Source of the DNA: Liolophura sinensis
Taxonomy: Eukaryota > Mollusca > Polyplacophora > Chitonida > Chitonidae
Assembly: GCF_032854445.1 (NCBI RefSeq)
Contig: NW_027017955.1
Coordinates: 310,001 to 374,000 of the forward strand
Reading direction: 5' to 3'
DNA: 64,000 nt
Part shown: piece by piece, positions 44,251-56,793 of the stretch
Layout: every line of letters starts with the position of its first letter
Numbering within the stretch: the stretch's first letter is position 1
Notes under the pieces: generated by a model
Seen by the model: the letters and a program-made list of their open reading frames with translations, nothing else
Told to the model about the DNA's origin: nothing
The model's database searches: none
Program-made: the position numbers and the translations under genes

Positions 44251-44769
44251 AGACATTTTACAATTATAGGCATTGTAGCCAATGACAGGGTGAATAGCAT
44301 GCAGTTTATTGTGGATCTGCAAGACCCACCCGCCCTGCCAAAGGCGACAAATACATTTAAGAATATTAGACTTTGTCAGTATACGGTGTTTTAACCAGAG
44401 ATACAGGTTTATACTGGGCAGCTTTCGCTTCCCTGTCCACGACTGTGTTTCTATGGATACCAGTGCGACTTGGTATCCAACAGAATATAATATCTTTACC
44501 TTTTTTAAATTAGTTTTCTATGTTTGGCTATTATCTTAAGTATCAATGGATTTTTAAATCATTATTCTGAATTGCCAAAAGGCAGGACTGGGAGTCGCTG
44601 CATATCACTGCCCTCTGGGCATGCCCCGAGGAAACATATGATAAGGCCAGGAGTATAGCCCTGGCCTCTGCAGAAAAGGTAGAAAATGAAGGTGGCAGAC
44701 GAAGAGAAGTGACCCGCTGATCTAAGACAGCCGCAACCGCAACCCTGTCCCCATCCTTTGGGCCGTCAG

Positions 44770-44786
44770 TATATATATATATATAT
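44770..44786. repeat. (TA)8 microsatellite
   Basis: 17 bases, one TA shorter than the other units; this keeps the RNase H frame. Confidence 0.9.
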
Positions 44787-45051
44787 TTATAGTCTATATA
44801 ATCAGCCTTCATGTTAGCAAAACTTTGCTCAATAATAAGAGGATTTGTACTTGATTTATTATATTTACGTAGATCAAATATTAGTTCAGGGTGTGGAAGA
44901 AGCCAGGGAGGAGACTCCGGAAAAGACACTGGAGCTATATCCTCTTGCTCCATGTTAGCTCTCACAATATGGTCCCGTATACGCAGATCAAACGGAGGGA
45001 TCTTGTCAGGACATTTATTAAATTTATCTACATATGATGGATTAAAAACAC

Positions 45052-45085
45052 AGCTTAAAACTCATCCAACAAACCCTGCCTACGA
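45052..45085. other. 34-bp microinversion in LINE B RT
   Basis: Same inverted block as 13321-13354. Confidence 0.85.
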
Positions 45086-45481
45086 GTTAGTAGCATATTG
45101 AAGGCTAAGTTTTATACGTCGGTTATATAAAGAAGACTCATTTTCCTCCACTTATAAACTCTCCACACGGGGATGTTCTAAAAGCACCAAGGCTGAACCT
45201 CAAACCTTGGTGATGAACAGGATCCAACATTTTAATATACGACTTCCTAGCGGAACCGTAAAAGATGGATCCATAGTCCAATTTAGACCTCACCAGAGAG
45301 CGATATAAGTTAGGTAAAACTGATCGGTCAGCACCCCAATCGATGCTTGACACGACCATAATTATATCGAGAGCCTTTGTACATTTAGCTTGAAACATTT
45401 TCATATGAGGTATAAAAGATAGCTTGCTATCAAATATTAGACGTAAAAATCTTCTTTGTCCAACAATTTTAACCTGTTTTA

Positions 45482-45747
45482 CGTGGTCATTGTGGAGATT
45501 CTGTGTTATCCGTATTGTGAAGCTTTGGGACTAGGCATGTTCACACTATGGGAACAGCTACAGTATATAGCACATAGAACCCGAGCAATAGCCAGTACAT
45601 ATACACCGAAGCGTGAGTCCGGGGGTTAGTATAACCCGGTCAAACCAGTTTCTCGGCGACAAGTCCGCCTGCATGCGCACGGACTTTTAGTGTTCAACCA
45701 CTGTGCCAGGTGCCTCTAAACAACACTTCTGTCACTCTTCTGAAATA
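45482..45747 (+). other. Unassigned leader before coiled-coil ORF1
   Basis: Same as 13751-14016; nothing recognised. Confidence 0.4.
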
Positions 45748-46561
45748 ATGGATCAGTTACAGATTATCATGGACAGGCTTGGTAAGTTAGATTCTATGGT
45801 GACAAGTGAAACACTGGAAAAAAAAACTACAAAACACTGAAGCAAAAATAGTTACAAAGTTGACAAACCTAATTGAGCAGCAGGAAGCCAGAATCTTTAC
45901 TTTAGAAAAAGAAAATGATACCCTTCGGGCAGACATGCATGAATTAAGATTACAACACGAACAAGATCAAGAAGAACTGGCCAGGGTAAACAGAGATATG
46001 CGAAACTTAGAAGACAGGCAGAACGATTTGGAACAATACTCCCCTAAACAAAGTATACGGATTTACGGTGTAGATGGGGATACAGCCACAGAAACAACTG
46101 ACGAATGTTCCGAGAAAGTCGTTGACATCTTAACATCCAAACTAAAGCTGTCACTGACGTCTAGCGACATAAGTATAGCGCAGAGATTGAGACCGAAAAG
46201 ACCTGACTTAAACACAGAACCAAGGGGTGTAATAGTAAAGTTCATATCACGACGACTTAAAGTTGAAGCGATAAAAAACAGAAGAGCCTTGAAAGGAGCA
46301 AACATTGTGATTAAGGAAGACCTAACGCAGAAAAAGCAGGCTATTTTAAAAGCAGCATCTGCACACCCCATGATTCTATCCGCCTGGTCAAGAGATGGCA
46401 AAATCTTCACCAAAGACTTCAACGAGGACGTAAGACAAGTGAAATCTACTGACTGCATAGACACTCTCATCAGTCTATCATCCCATACACCCAGAGTTCA
46501 AAGACCACGTGACCAAAGAAGTGGGAGGCCAATAACCAACTCACCAGCCCCTATCAGCTAG
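45748..46561 (+). pseudogene. L1-type ORF1, frameshifted near its start
   Basis: A nine-A run (eight in units 1 and 2) shifts the frame at codon ~25 and leads to TGA about nine codons later. Downstream the original frame is open to 46561 but has no ATG near its beginning. It also has L for Q in PMILSAW. Confidence 0.83.
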
Positions 46562-46919
46562 ATAACGATGGCTGCAATGTGAAGGATATATGCTATCTGA
46601 TAACTCAGTTTGCTCTCGTAAAGAAAAAATCATCTTAGAATTAATAGAGCATTTTAAGTTAACGAAGTACACAGCTTTAATGTGTCGAAAAAGAAATAGT
46701 ATGCTCTTCTGCACAATAATATCAGAGATAAATATGATGGGTGCGATCGGCCATAAGATCTGTCAAAACCTATCAGCTTTCCCAATATGTATTTTATTCG
46801 CCAGAATCCACCTTGCCTTTTATATTCCATTCTTGTGTATGATCTTCTATACTCATAAGCTATACCCAAATCACAACAGATCACTATATTTAGGAATTAT
46901 TCCATGTCAGCTACAATAT
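46562..46919 (+). other. Unassigned 358 bp between ORF1 and LINE A tail
   Basis: Same as 14830-15187. Confidence 0.35.
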
Positions 46920-47079
46920 GTGAGTGAGTGAGTGAAAGTTTTAACGTCGCTTTCAACAACATTTCAGTTTTATCGCGACAATAAAACGTCAAGTAGTCGA
47001 TCTACTACGGATAATTCATTTACTATTCGGTCAAAAAAGGACACCAGAAGTCGCATAACAAACAGACGGTAGTTTAAAA

Positions 47080-50000
47080 TCACAGCTTTCCTGCCATACC
47101 AATGGTAGAGAGAAAATCAAAAATAGTATCACTTTCTACAGAATTGAAAAGTTCTGAAAGAGAGCTCACGTGATAAAAGGAATCTCGTACAGGAGCAAAG
47201 TCGCCACAGTCAAGCAATATGTGCTTGACTGTGAACCGTTGATCACAAGCAAAGCAATGAGGAGCATCTTCTCCTTTCAACAAATACCCATGCGTAGCAC
47301 GTGTGTGACCGATACGACACCTCCTCAAAATGCAAGAGCGGAGACGATGCCGTGAAAGGGAAGGCGCTGGACCAACAAACTGACGAATATCATGCAGTTT
47401 GTTGGTTGTCTGGTCATCCCATTGAGCCTGAAACAAGCGCTTGATATAGGAGCAAATAAGTGAACGCAAGTCCGAATATGGAACGTCAGTTTGGGTAGTA
47501 ACGGAACGCAAAGCCGCCTTCGCGGCTTCATCTGCAGCAGTATTTCCAGGGATATCCATATGCCCTGGCACCCAACAAAAGACAATGATAAAGTCTTCAT
47601 TAAGTCGTTTAAACATCTCCCTGATAGACGGAATGTCTGGATGTACAGGCGAACTAACCCAAATTGCCTGGAGGCAGCAAAGGGAGTCAGAGCAGATGAG
47701 AACTCTGCTACCTCCTAGCTTTGGAATGGACCGAAGTGCGCACAAAATTGCCTTGGTTTCTGCAGTAAATACAGAACAGGAATTTGGAAACCGAGTTGAA
47801 ATGGTTCTAGGCCCAAGGACAGCGGCAGAAGCCACGCCATCATCATTCTTGGAACCGTCAGTGAATATGCGGTGATAAAATGGATACTTTGAACACATAT
47901 TACTAAACTCCTGCTGGTATACTAAAGGGTTGGTGGAAGAATTCTTCAGGGAGGAGAGCGAGGTATCAACCTGAGGCTCAGGACATAACCACGGTGGATC
48001 TTCCTGGATGCGTATGGGGGTGATAGTATCCAGTCCAAGTCCAGCTGCTTGCACGTGTTCCTGAATGCGGACACCCAGTGGAGGAACAATGGATGGCTTC
48101 TGAGCATATAAGTCTTCAAATTCCGGATGGAAGACACAATCAAAGGCCGGGTTGGATGGATTGGCTCTAAGCTTGGTGATATACTGTAAGGATGGTTCAG
48201 TTCTTCGAAGCTCCGGGGGAGGCTCGTTTGCCTCAACATACAGACTCTCCACAGGAGAGGTACGGAAAGCACCTAAGCACAACCGTAGGGCCTGGTGATG
48301 TATAGTATTGAGTTTCTTCAACTGGGAGCGCGACGGACCTCCATAAACACTGCAGGCATAGTCTAGCTTAGAACGAATCAGTGCTCGATAGAGCTGAAGT
48401 AGGGTTTCGTGATCCCCTCCCCATCGAGCACTAGAGACAACCTTCAAAATATTAAGCGCCTTTAGGCATCTGGCTCTAAGATAATTAATGTGAGATTTAA
48501 ATGTAAGGTGGTTATCGAAGATCACCCCGAGGAATTTTGCCTCCGGCACAACCTTGATGGGAGACCCATCTAAAAATACCTTGGGGTCTTCATGGGGGAA
48601 GTACTTCCGACAAAAGTGTACACAGTCTTCGACTTGGAGAACTTAAATCCGTTCTCCAGTGCCCAGGCATGGATTTTGTTAAGGCAAATCTGCAGCTGTC
48701 TCTCAATGGTGTGCATACCTTTGCCTCGACAAGAGATACCAAGATCGTCCACAAAAAGGGACGCATTCATACTAGGAGATAAAACTCTGGCAAGGCTATT
48801 AATCTTACTGCTAAAGAGAGTAACTGATAAAATGCTGCCTTGAGGAACCCCCTGATCTTGTTCAAAGTAGTCAGATAGGGTAGCCCCAACCCGAACTTGG
48901 AAGTGACCATGGTCTAAGAATTTACGAATAAAGTCAGGAAGCCGACCTCTAAGTCCAAATCCATGCATATCTTTCAGAATGCCATATTTCCAAGTAGTGT
49001 CATATGCTTTTTCCAGATCAAAAAAGACAGATACGACATGGTCACGATTAACGATACCGTTCTTAATAAAGCATTCTAGACGAACAAGGTGATCAACAGT
49101 ACTGCGATTCCTTCGAAATCCACATTGAATGTCGCTTATCAACTCATTAGTCTCCAAAATCCACACCATGCGATCGTTAATCATCCTCTCCATAGTCTTG
49201 CATACACAACTGGTTAAGGAAATAGGACGATAGTTATTTGGATCGGTAGAATCCTTTCCGGGCTTTGGGATGGGGACAATAATAGCGTTTTGCCATGAGG
49301 CAGGAAAATTCCCGGAAATCCAAATGGTATTAAAAATTCCAAGAAGCACCCTCAAACAAGGAAGATTCTGGAAGGTGTCGTAAAAGCTGATAGTGGATAT
49401 CATCTGGCCCTGGAGTTGAATCATGGGCCTTGCTCAGGGATGCGGATAGTTCATGTAGAGAAAATGTAGCATTGTAGGATTCTTCATTTGAGGTTGTAAA
49501 ATCAAGATAACTTGCCTCGGTCCGTTCCTTGTCACGCTGGAACTGAGGCAAGTAATTATCTGAAGACGAATGGTGCGCAAAAGAAGCGCCCAACCTATTG
49601 GCTATGTCAAGTTTTTCTGTCAAAGAATTATTCCCGTCTTTAAGATGATTGACAGTGACATTGGATCCCTTGCCTTTGCAGTGGATCATATTCCAGACTT
49701 TTGACATAGGGGTACGATGATTAATCTTAGAAACATAACGTTTCCAAGAGTCACGTTTGGACTGTTTGATAGTCCTACAAGCTTTAGCTCCAGTACGCCT
49801 AACATCGTCTAAATTACCGGGAGATGGTCTACATCGGTACACGCGCTCAGCACGTTTCCTGAAACGCCTAGCTCGTTTACAGTCCTCCGTGAACCACGGT
49901 TTCTTAATACAGGGAACCGCACAAGATTTCGGGATACATTTGGAGGATACATTTGGAGGCTACATCGATTAGCTGATCCGAGAATAACTGGATAGGATCA

Positions 50001-50762
50001 ACTGCATCAAGAAAAAGGTCGCTAGTAAGTGTTTCACCACACAGAACAGCAAAGCGGGGCCAGTCTGCTTAATCATAATTAAAACGTGGAAGGGAGGAAG
50101 ATACCGGCTCCTCAAGGGTAAGTATGGTGGGGAAGTGGTCGCTTCCGCACAGATCATCATGGACGCTCCAGCTGAATTCCGATCTTAGCCCTGCATCAGC
50201 CAGAGCTAAATCAAGGATCGAATAAATGCCCTTTGCAGGATGAAGGTAAGTATGTGTGCCATCATTTAAGTCGCATAGAGAGTTATTAGATATAAAATCC
50301 TCCAATACAGAGCCCTTCTGGTTACGTTTAGAGTCACCCCAGAGAACACTATGGGCATTAAAGTCACCCCAAAGAAGGCACGGTGTAGGTAATTGATCAC
50401 ATAGATTTTGCAGCTCTTTTTGGTGAAGAGTAGAAGAAGGTGGTATATAAATACAACAGATTGTTAATACTATACCCAGTATGATACGCACTGCCACCGC
50501 CTGCAAATCGGTGTTCAGTGCCATTTTATTGTGTATTACACCCTGCCTAATCAAAAGAGAAGAACCCCCTGATGCCTTTTCCATTCGTAGACGTGGCAAC
50601 AGCGTGATGAGATACATAACCTCGACATTGATAACTAGGATCAGTCAGAGTTTCCTGCAAGCTAAAAGCTATGGGACTGAGGTCTTGAGCTAACATCTGG
50701 AGCTCTGCGAGGTTATACCTCAATCCTCTACAGTTCCACTGTAAGATCTTTGTAGTAGCCAT
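47080..50762 (-). pseudogene. LINE A ORF2, broken
   Basis: Same lesions as the other copies. Shares LDHGHFQ and MYLITLLPRL with the copy at 31314-34996; private change FTTSNEE for FTSSNEE in the linker. Confidence 0.9.
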
Positions 50763-50771
50763 TATTAATAT

Positions 50772-51911
50772 TTATTTACTCTTTTTCTTTTTTCTGGACT
50801 TCTTATACATCGCTGCCCTACGCTCAGCAAAATCCTCCTGTGACAACGTTATCAACATCCTCTGCTTTTTAGCCTTGTCAACTTTAGAGTCTCGTCGCAA
50901 TGTGCGATAATACGACCCCACGGATGTTGAGACAGGTACCAAGACCTCACCCTTGCCATTGGTATAGGCAGGCAAGTCTTCGGGTGCATCCATTTCCGAA
51001 AGAGATTCCTCCATATTGGATTCTCCACCAGTCCTAGACATATCAGATTGCTGAGAGCTTCCCTGAGGATCAAGGCAATGTGCTATATCTCTAGTGTCTA
51101 ACTGTGACATTGTAGACGGGTCAGGGCTGAACGTGCTACCCCATAAGGACGGGCTCTTACCAAGTGCACCTTTGGAGGGCATCACGCCACTGGATTGCGT
51201 CTCCTTAATGCAGGATGGCGTTGTATCCGAAATTTCTGACGATCAAGAGGTAAGGAGGAATTCGAGATTTGACTCATACCGACAACCCACTCCGGGCTAT
51301 TTGATGTCTGAGATGCCTCGCAAAGGCTCTGGGGCCCACCTACTACTGGCGATTCGCTTAACTTCCTTACCTTATTTGTAGCACTCTCCAGCTTCCTCGT
51401 TGTCAGCAGCAGAGTTATCCAAAGTCCCTTTATTTTGTTGACTGGAAGGAACAGACTCGGCAGAAACCCCAATTTCCATATCATCCCGCAAAGGTTCTAC
51501 ACAGTCAACTCTATATATGATTTATTTGACAGCATCGCTGGCGATGTTGTCATCAATTATTTGAAGGCCATTGGCCTTTATCATAAAATATAAATTTTAA
51601 TTGTCATAAATATCTGTAGATAAACAGTTATATACATATAGATTTATACATGTACTATAACCCTGGTTTTCGAGTTTTAACTCTTATTTTTCTTTTATAC
51701 GATTTTAAACATGTCTGTACTTTTTGTTTTACTTTTGATGTTCATATTATCATATCGAAAACCTTAACCGTCTCGCGTTTTCACCTTGTTCTCGCCACGA
51801 TATGGCTGAAATATTGCCGATGTGGCGTTAAGCCATAATCATTCATTCATTCATTCCATATCATCCCCATGTCCCTGACTATAATTACCATCATCATCTC
51901 CTCGACCTTCA
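50772..51911 (-). pseudogene. LINE A ORF1, C-terminal fragment, interrupted
   Basis: Same structure as unit 1; shares NGKGEV with unit 3. Confidence 0.7.
51488..51853 (+). mobile_element. 5'-truncated LINE B insertion in LINE A ORF1
   Basis: 366 bp, four CATT units; target duplications at 51474-51487 and 51854-51867. Confidence 0.93.
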
Positions 51912-54238
51912 ACCCCGTGGGGTTTCCGGGGTGATAAGAATAGGGCCTCAGCCCTCTAGGCAAGCTTGTCGTAAAAGTCGACTAACCTAGAGCTCTCCTG
52001 TGTGAGCCCGGTGAATATAATAGGCTCACATCTTCTCGGTTGTGTGAGAGGCAACCGGGGAGCGACCTGTTTGCCGTGGGTTGCGACCCGTAATCTCCGA
52101 GGACGGGATCCTGGTGGCTGAGGGTGGGTTGGTCTTGCGAGATCCTCCGCTTTGGCCCTTACTTGGAGTGAGACGGGAGGTCGGATGGGCCCGGTCCGAT
52201 CAATCGGCTTGGTCATGTCTTGCCTCTACGTGGTTCCAATTGCCTCAATAACAGCATATCGTTTGGCGAACAAATATTATTTCTGAAATATCGTTTGTAG
52301 GACTACGTTTTGAGGCGGTGGCTCATGGGTCAATCGAGTAGATTGAATTTACCCTGTTGGTATAAATCAATCTGTTCGAGTATACCTCATATGGAATCCT
52401 TGGTGCCTTTCCTGCTGGGTATCCCCAGGTTCAGACATCGCCCTTGTTGGCACTCCGTGGTGGGTGGGGAACATATGGGCTGAATTGTATATACATATTG
52501 CCATGTCATCTATAAACCTTAATTCGAATGTTTTAAATCTAAATACCAGGTCTTCCTCTCAGCCGATTTCAAGCGCTGACAAAAAGAGGAAATTAGAGGT
52601 TTTGTCGGATTCGGCTGATAACGGACAGGACAGCTGGCCGGCCTTTATGGTTCTCTCAACAAAGAGTGAACAAAAGCCGGCCTCCAAAATTCATCCATTT
52701 GTACTGAAAAGGGCCCTGCAGGGTTCAGCAGGTACATTAAAAAACGTCAAGAAATTACGATCCGGAGACATTCTTATTGAATGTTTCCGGAAACAACAGT
52801 CCATAAATTTATTAGCTTTAAACAAAATAAATGATATTCCTGTGTATACATCCCCCCATAACTCCCTGAACAGCTGTCAGGGAATTATACGTGACAGAGA
52901 TCAGGATATCATTGATCTATCAGAAGAAGAAATCTGCACTGAACTGAAGTCACAAGGTGTTACCAGAGTGAAACGCTTCAATATGAAGAAATCTGGTAAC
53001 ATCATTAAACTAAATACATATCTTCTCACCTTCAACAGTAAATCTATTCCGTCATATATTTACATTGGCCCGTATAGGGTTGGTGTGGACTTATATATAC
53101 CTAACCCAACACGTTGTTTCAAGTGTCAAAAGTTTGGCCATGGCAAGGGCCAGTGTAAAAATAAACTGATTTGTTTCCGGTGCGGCAGCGAGGGTCATGA
53201 TGGTTTCGACTGCAGCAGCACAGCAAAGTGCTGCAATTGTGGTGGAGATCACATGGCCTCCTCTAGGGACTGCCCACTTTTTGTAAAAGAAAAACAAATA
53301 ATCACAATAAAGACTAAAAACAATATATCATATCAGGAGGCCCGGAAATTGGTCTCCCCTCCTAACATTTCACTGCAGACTTCATTTGCCAATGCGGTCA
53401 AGCGAGTAGCATCTGTTGCTACTCAAACATCAATGACTTGGCCCATTGGAAACCAGAAACCATGTCTTATTTCTGTTGAACCTACTGTTCGACCTGCTTT
53501 TAATACGTCCTCAACCCAGACTGCCTCAATACAACAGATCAAACCAGCCAATAACACTGACCAACCCGATATTCCTAAACCTAGTCAACCTAAAAACAAA
53601 AATGTGTCCGAAAATAAACCTCAAAATAAAAACAATAAACCTAGTAAACCCAGTGGCCCAACAAAGCGTCCCTCTAAGGCCACTGGGGACCCTGTCCAAA
53701 CTTATAATAAATTTGGACCGTTGGAGGACGTTGGTTTTTCAACATCAGATGCGGATGTGATGGATACATCACCCGCACCAGGGAGATCTAACAGCCGATC
53801 TCCCAGGATGGGTCGTCCACGGTCCAAACATAAAGAAAAATCTCCTATACGTCTCCCTCCGTAATGGCGATATACGACAAAATTATACAGTGGAATTGTC
53901 GAGGCCTTAAGGTCAATTTTATTGAAATAACACAGCTTGTTCAATCATTAAATCCTATAGCCCTGTGTCTTCAGGAAACTCATTTGAAAACATCTGACAA
54001 AGATAAAATAACTCTTAAAAATTACTCATTATACAGTACGTACTCTAATGAAGAAGATCGAGCTGCAGGCGGCACCTCTATCTTCGTCAATAACAATGTT
54101 ATTCACAGCCCTGTTGCTCTGGATACAGAGCTTCAGGCTGTGGCCGTTCGTGTTTCATTATGTGAAACAATCACATTATGTTCAGTGTATATTCCCCCGA
54201 ACATTTCTTTGTCAGCTTTGCAGTTACATAATTTAAAA
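51912..54238 (+). mobile_element. LINE B, 5' half
   Basis: The 5' UTR has the 13-bp loss seen in units 1 and 2 but CTCCGTGGTGG near 52452, like unit 3. Confidence 0.88.
52503..53864 (+). CDS. LINE B ORF1 protein with three zinc knuckles
   Basis: Intact 453-residue frame; private E to K in GPTKRPSK, and SDADVMD shared with unit 3. TAATG overlap at 53862-53866. Confidence 0.9.
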   Translation: MSSINLNSNVLNLNTRSSSQPISSADKKRKLEVLSDSADNGQDSWPAFMVLSTKSEQKPASKIHPFVLKRALQGSAGTLKNVKKLRSGDILIECFRKQQSINLLALNKINDIPVYTSPHNSLNSCQGIIRDRDQDIIDLSEEEICTELKSQGVTRVKRFNMKKSGNIIKLNTYLLTFNSKSIPSYIYIGPYRVGVDLYIPNPTRCFKCQKFGHGKGQCKNKLICFRCGSEGHDGFDCSSTAKCCNCGGDHMASSRDCPLFVKEKQIITIKTKNNISYQEARKLVSPPNISLQTSFANAVKRVASVATQTSMTWPIGNQKPCLISVEPTVRPAFNTSSTQTASIQQIKPANNTDQPDIPKPSQPKNKNVSENKPQNKNNKPSKPSGPTKRPSKATGDPVQTYNKFGPLEDVGFSTSDADVMDTSPAPGRSNSRSPRMGRPRSKHKEKSPIRLPP

Positions 54239-54244
54239 GAATGA
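53864..54244 (+). pseudogene. LINE B ORF2, N-terminal endonuclease fragment
   Basis: Same 125-codon fragment as in unit 1. Confidence 0.85.
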
Positions 54245-56223
54245 ATGAATGAATGATTATGGCTTAACGCCACATCGGCAATATTTCAGCCATACCGTGG
54301 CGAGAACAAGGTGAAAGCAAGAGACGGTTAAGGTTTTCGATATGACAATATGAACACCAAAAGTAAAACAAAAAGTACAGACGTGATTAAAATCGAATAA
54401 AAGAAAAATAAGATTTAAAACTCGAAAACCAGGGTTAGAGTACATGTATAAATATATATAACTGTTTATCTATAGATATCCATGACAATTAAAATTTATA
54501 TTTTATGATATAGGCCAATGGCCTTCAAACAATTTATGACAACATCGCCAGCGATGCTGTCAAACAAATCATATATAGAGTGGACTGTGTAGAATCTCTG
54601 CCGAACATGGGCAAAGTCTACACAGTCAACCAGAATATGTTTGATGCCATATTGAGCATCACATCCAACACACTCGGGAGCACTGCTCCCATCCAAGATG
54701 AAATTGTGTGTCAGATGAGAATGTCCAATACGGCATCTGGTTAAAACGACTTGGTCTCTACGAGACATATCAAATGTATATGAATTATAGCCAATGACCG
54801 GATGAATGGCATGCAGTTTATTATGGACCTGCAAGTTCCATTCACCCTGCCAAAGGCCACGAATATATTTAAGAATATTGGACTTCATGTCAGTATAAGG
54901 GATTTTTATCTTAGATATGGGTTTATTTAGGGCAGCTTTCGCCTCCCTGTCTGCGACTGTGTTTCCATGGATACCAATATGACTTGGTATCCAGCAGAAT
55001 ATAATATCTTTACCTCTTCTAATTAATTTCCTATGTATAGCTAAAATTTGAAGGATCAAGGGATTTTTAAAATTATTGTTCTGTATTGCCAATAGGCAAG
55101 ACAACGAGTCAGTGCATATCATTGCCCTCTGGGCACACCCAGAAGAAACATATGATAAGGCCAGGAGTATACCTCTGGCCTCGGCAGAGAATATTGAAGA
55201 AGAGGATGGAAGACGAAAGGAAGAGACTCGCTGCTCCATGACAGCCGCAGTCGCAACCCTGTCCCCATCCTTCAACCCGTCAGTATATATAAATTTATAA
55301 TCCATATAATTAGCTTTAATTTCAGCAAAACCTTGCTGAATTATAAGAGAATTTATATTCGATTTATTATATTTACGTAGATCAAATATTAGTTTAGGTT
55401 GTGGGAGAAGCCATGGAGGAGACTCCGGAAAAGACACCGGAGCTATATCCTCCAGCTTGATGTTAGCTCCCACAATATGGTCCCGTATACGAAGACCGAA
55501 CGAAGGGATCTTGTTAGGACATTTAGTATATTTGTCTACATACAATGGATTGAAAACACAGTCGTAGGCAGGGTTTGTTGGATGTGGTTTAAGCTTTGTA
55601 GCATATTGAAGGCTAAGTTTTATACGTCGGTTATATAAAGAAGGCTCATTTGCCTCCACGTATAAACGTTCTACTGGTGAGGTTCTAAAAGCACCAAGGC
55701 TGAGCCTCAAACCTTGGTGATGAACAGGATCCAACATTTTAATGTACGAATTCCTAGCGGAACCGTAAATGATGGATCCATAGTCCAATTTAGACCTCAC
55801 CAGAGAACGATATAAATTAAGTAAAACTGATCGGTCAGCACCCCAATCGGTGCTAGACACGACCTTAATTATATCGAGAGCCTTTGTACATTTAGCTTTA
55901 AGCATTTTTATATGAGGTGTAATTGATATTCGATTTTTTGTCAAAAATAAAACCCCTAAAAATTTATTTTCTCCAACAATTTTCACTGGTTTACCAAAAA
56001 AATTAAGTTCAGGGTCTAGAGGGAATTTCCGTTGATTACAAAAATGCATACCGACGGTTTTAGATGCGGAAAATCTAAAACTATTGGCAACTGCCCATTT
56101 CTCGATCTTATTGAGACAAAGCTGCAGCTGCCGCTCGATGTTATTCATATTTTAAGCACGGTAGCATATCAGGAAATCATCTACATATAAAAAAAACCTC
56201 TGTGCCAGATGTCAATGTTATAG
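54239..56223 (-). mobile_element. LINE B, 3' half, inverted against the 5' half
   Basis: Unit 4 copy. Its 3' UTR reads GACGGTTAAGGTTTTCG near 54325, like the other B 3' UTRs, where units 1-3 read GACAATTAGGG. Confidence 0.82.
54496..56223 (-). pseudogene. LINE B ORF2, C-terminal RT/RNase H fragment
   Basis: 550 open codons (56148-54496); N for K in QNNNFKN. Upstream YVDD again lies beyond a TAA. Confidence 0.87.
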
Positions 56224-56508
56224 CCAAACTAAACTACCAGGCAAAAGAAAGGTGTCACCGTATTTTTTTTCATAAAAAAAAAGTAAAAGCGCGGTTCCGG
56301 GTTTGATTCTAAGCAGGACTTAGTGTATGAATGCATAGTTTCCTCTACCAGAACGCATCGTCACCAACGCAGCAACTGGAATTGTGAAATTGCGACCACA
56401 TGCAAAACGTCCTTTTGAGGCATGGCTCGTGATGCACGTGCGGTAATGTTGCATAAATACTCTTGCTCGAAAGAGAAGACATTCAGTGACCGAAAAAACA
56501 CCAACAGT
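56224..56508. other. Unassigned 285 bp upstream of Tc1-like fragment
   Basis: Same as 8521-8805; nothing recognised. Confidence 0.4.
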
Positions 56509-56793
56509 ATGCCAAGACTTACGCAAGCGCAACGAGACCAGGCCATCGGTATGTCCACCATGGCAGTCTCGCAACGTCACATTGCAAGAACGTTCAACTG
56601 CAGCCAAACCACCATCAGGAGGTTGTTGATACGCTATCAGCAGACAGGCCAGACCCAAGACAGACCAAGATCGGGAAGACCGAGGCTGAAGATCGCTACA
56701 TCCGGCAGATCCACCTCCGAAACGTCAACAGCGGCGACGGCACTAGGCCATGTCATCAGCCCCAGAACAACACTGTGTCGTCTTCGTTCAACT
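56509..56793 (+). pseudogene. Tc1/mariner-like transposase, N-terminal fragment
   Basis: Same fragment and frameshifts as unit 1. Confidence 0.82.

Larger units (their letters stand above)
43661..45481 (-). mobile_element. Third LINE B 3' half, inverted and diverged
   Basis: Same arrangement as 11926-13750 with a shorter TA tract, A12 in the SINE, and AAAACTCATCC in the inverted block. Confidence 0.78.
43861..45481 (-). pseudogene. LINE B ORF2 C-terminal pseudogene, RNase H frame kept longer
   Basis: With (TA)8 the frame 44965-44543 stays open for 140 codons. It reads through YTDGPKDGDRVAVAAV and SAEARAILLAL to CSDSQSCLL, so three RNase H catalytic positions are in one frame here, unlike in units 1, 2 and 4. 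The SINE and the inversion still break the gene. Confidence 0.82.
31942..47707. repeat. Tandem unit 3 (shortest, 15766 bp)
   Basis: Same order of elements, with these differences: a net 210-bp deletion near 40215 in a LINE B RT, 13 extra bases near 36385 in the B 5' UTR, a 5-bp loss near 40998, four instead of five CATT repeats, and one TA fewer near 44786. At several sites it carries the base found in the paralogous B copies, which suggests it keeps the older state there. Confidence 0.97.
46920..51911 (-). mobile_element. LINE A
   Basis: Complete copy with intact 3' hairpin and tail at 46920-46934; B fragment nested at 51488-51853. Confidence 0.88.

Noticed and set aside
45806-46561. Alternative start giving a 251-residue coiled-coil protein in units 3 and 4
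   Set aside because: That frame begins with GTG; the real cause of the difference is the extra A in the A run.
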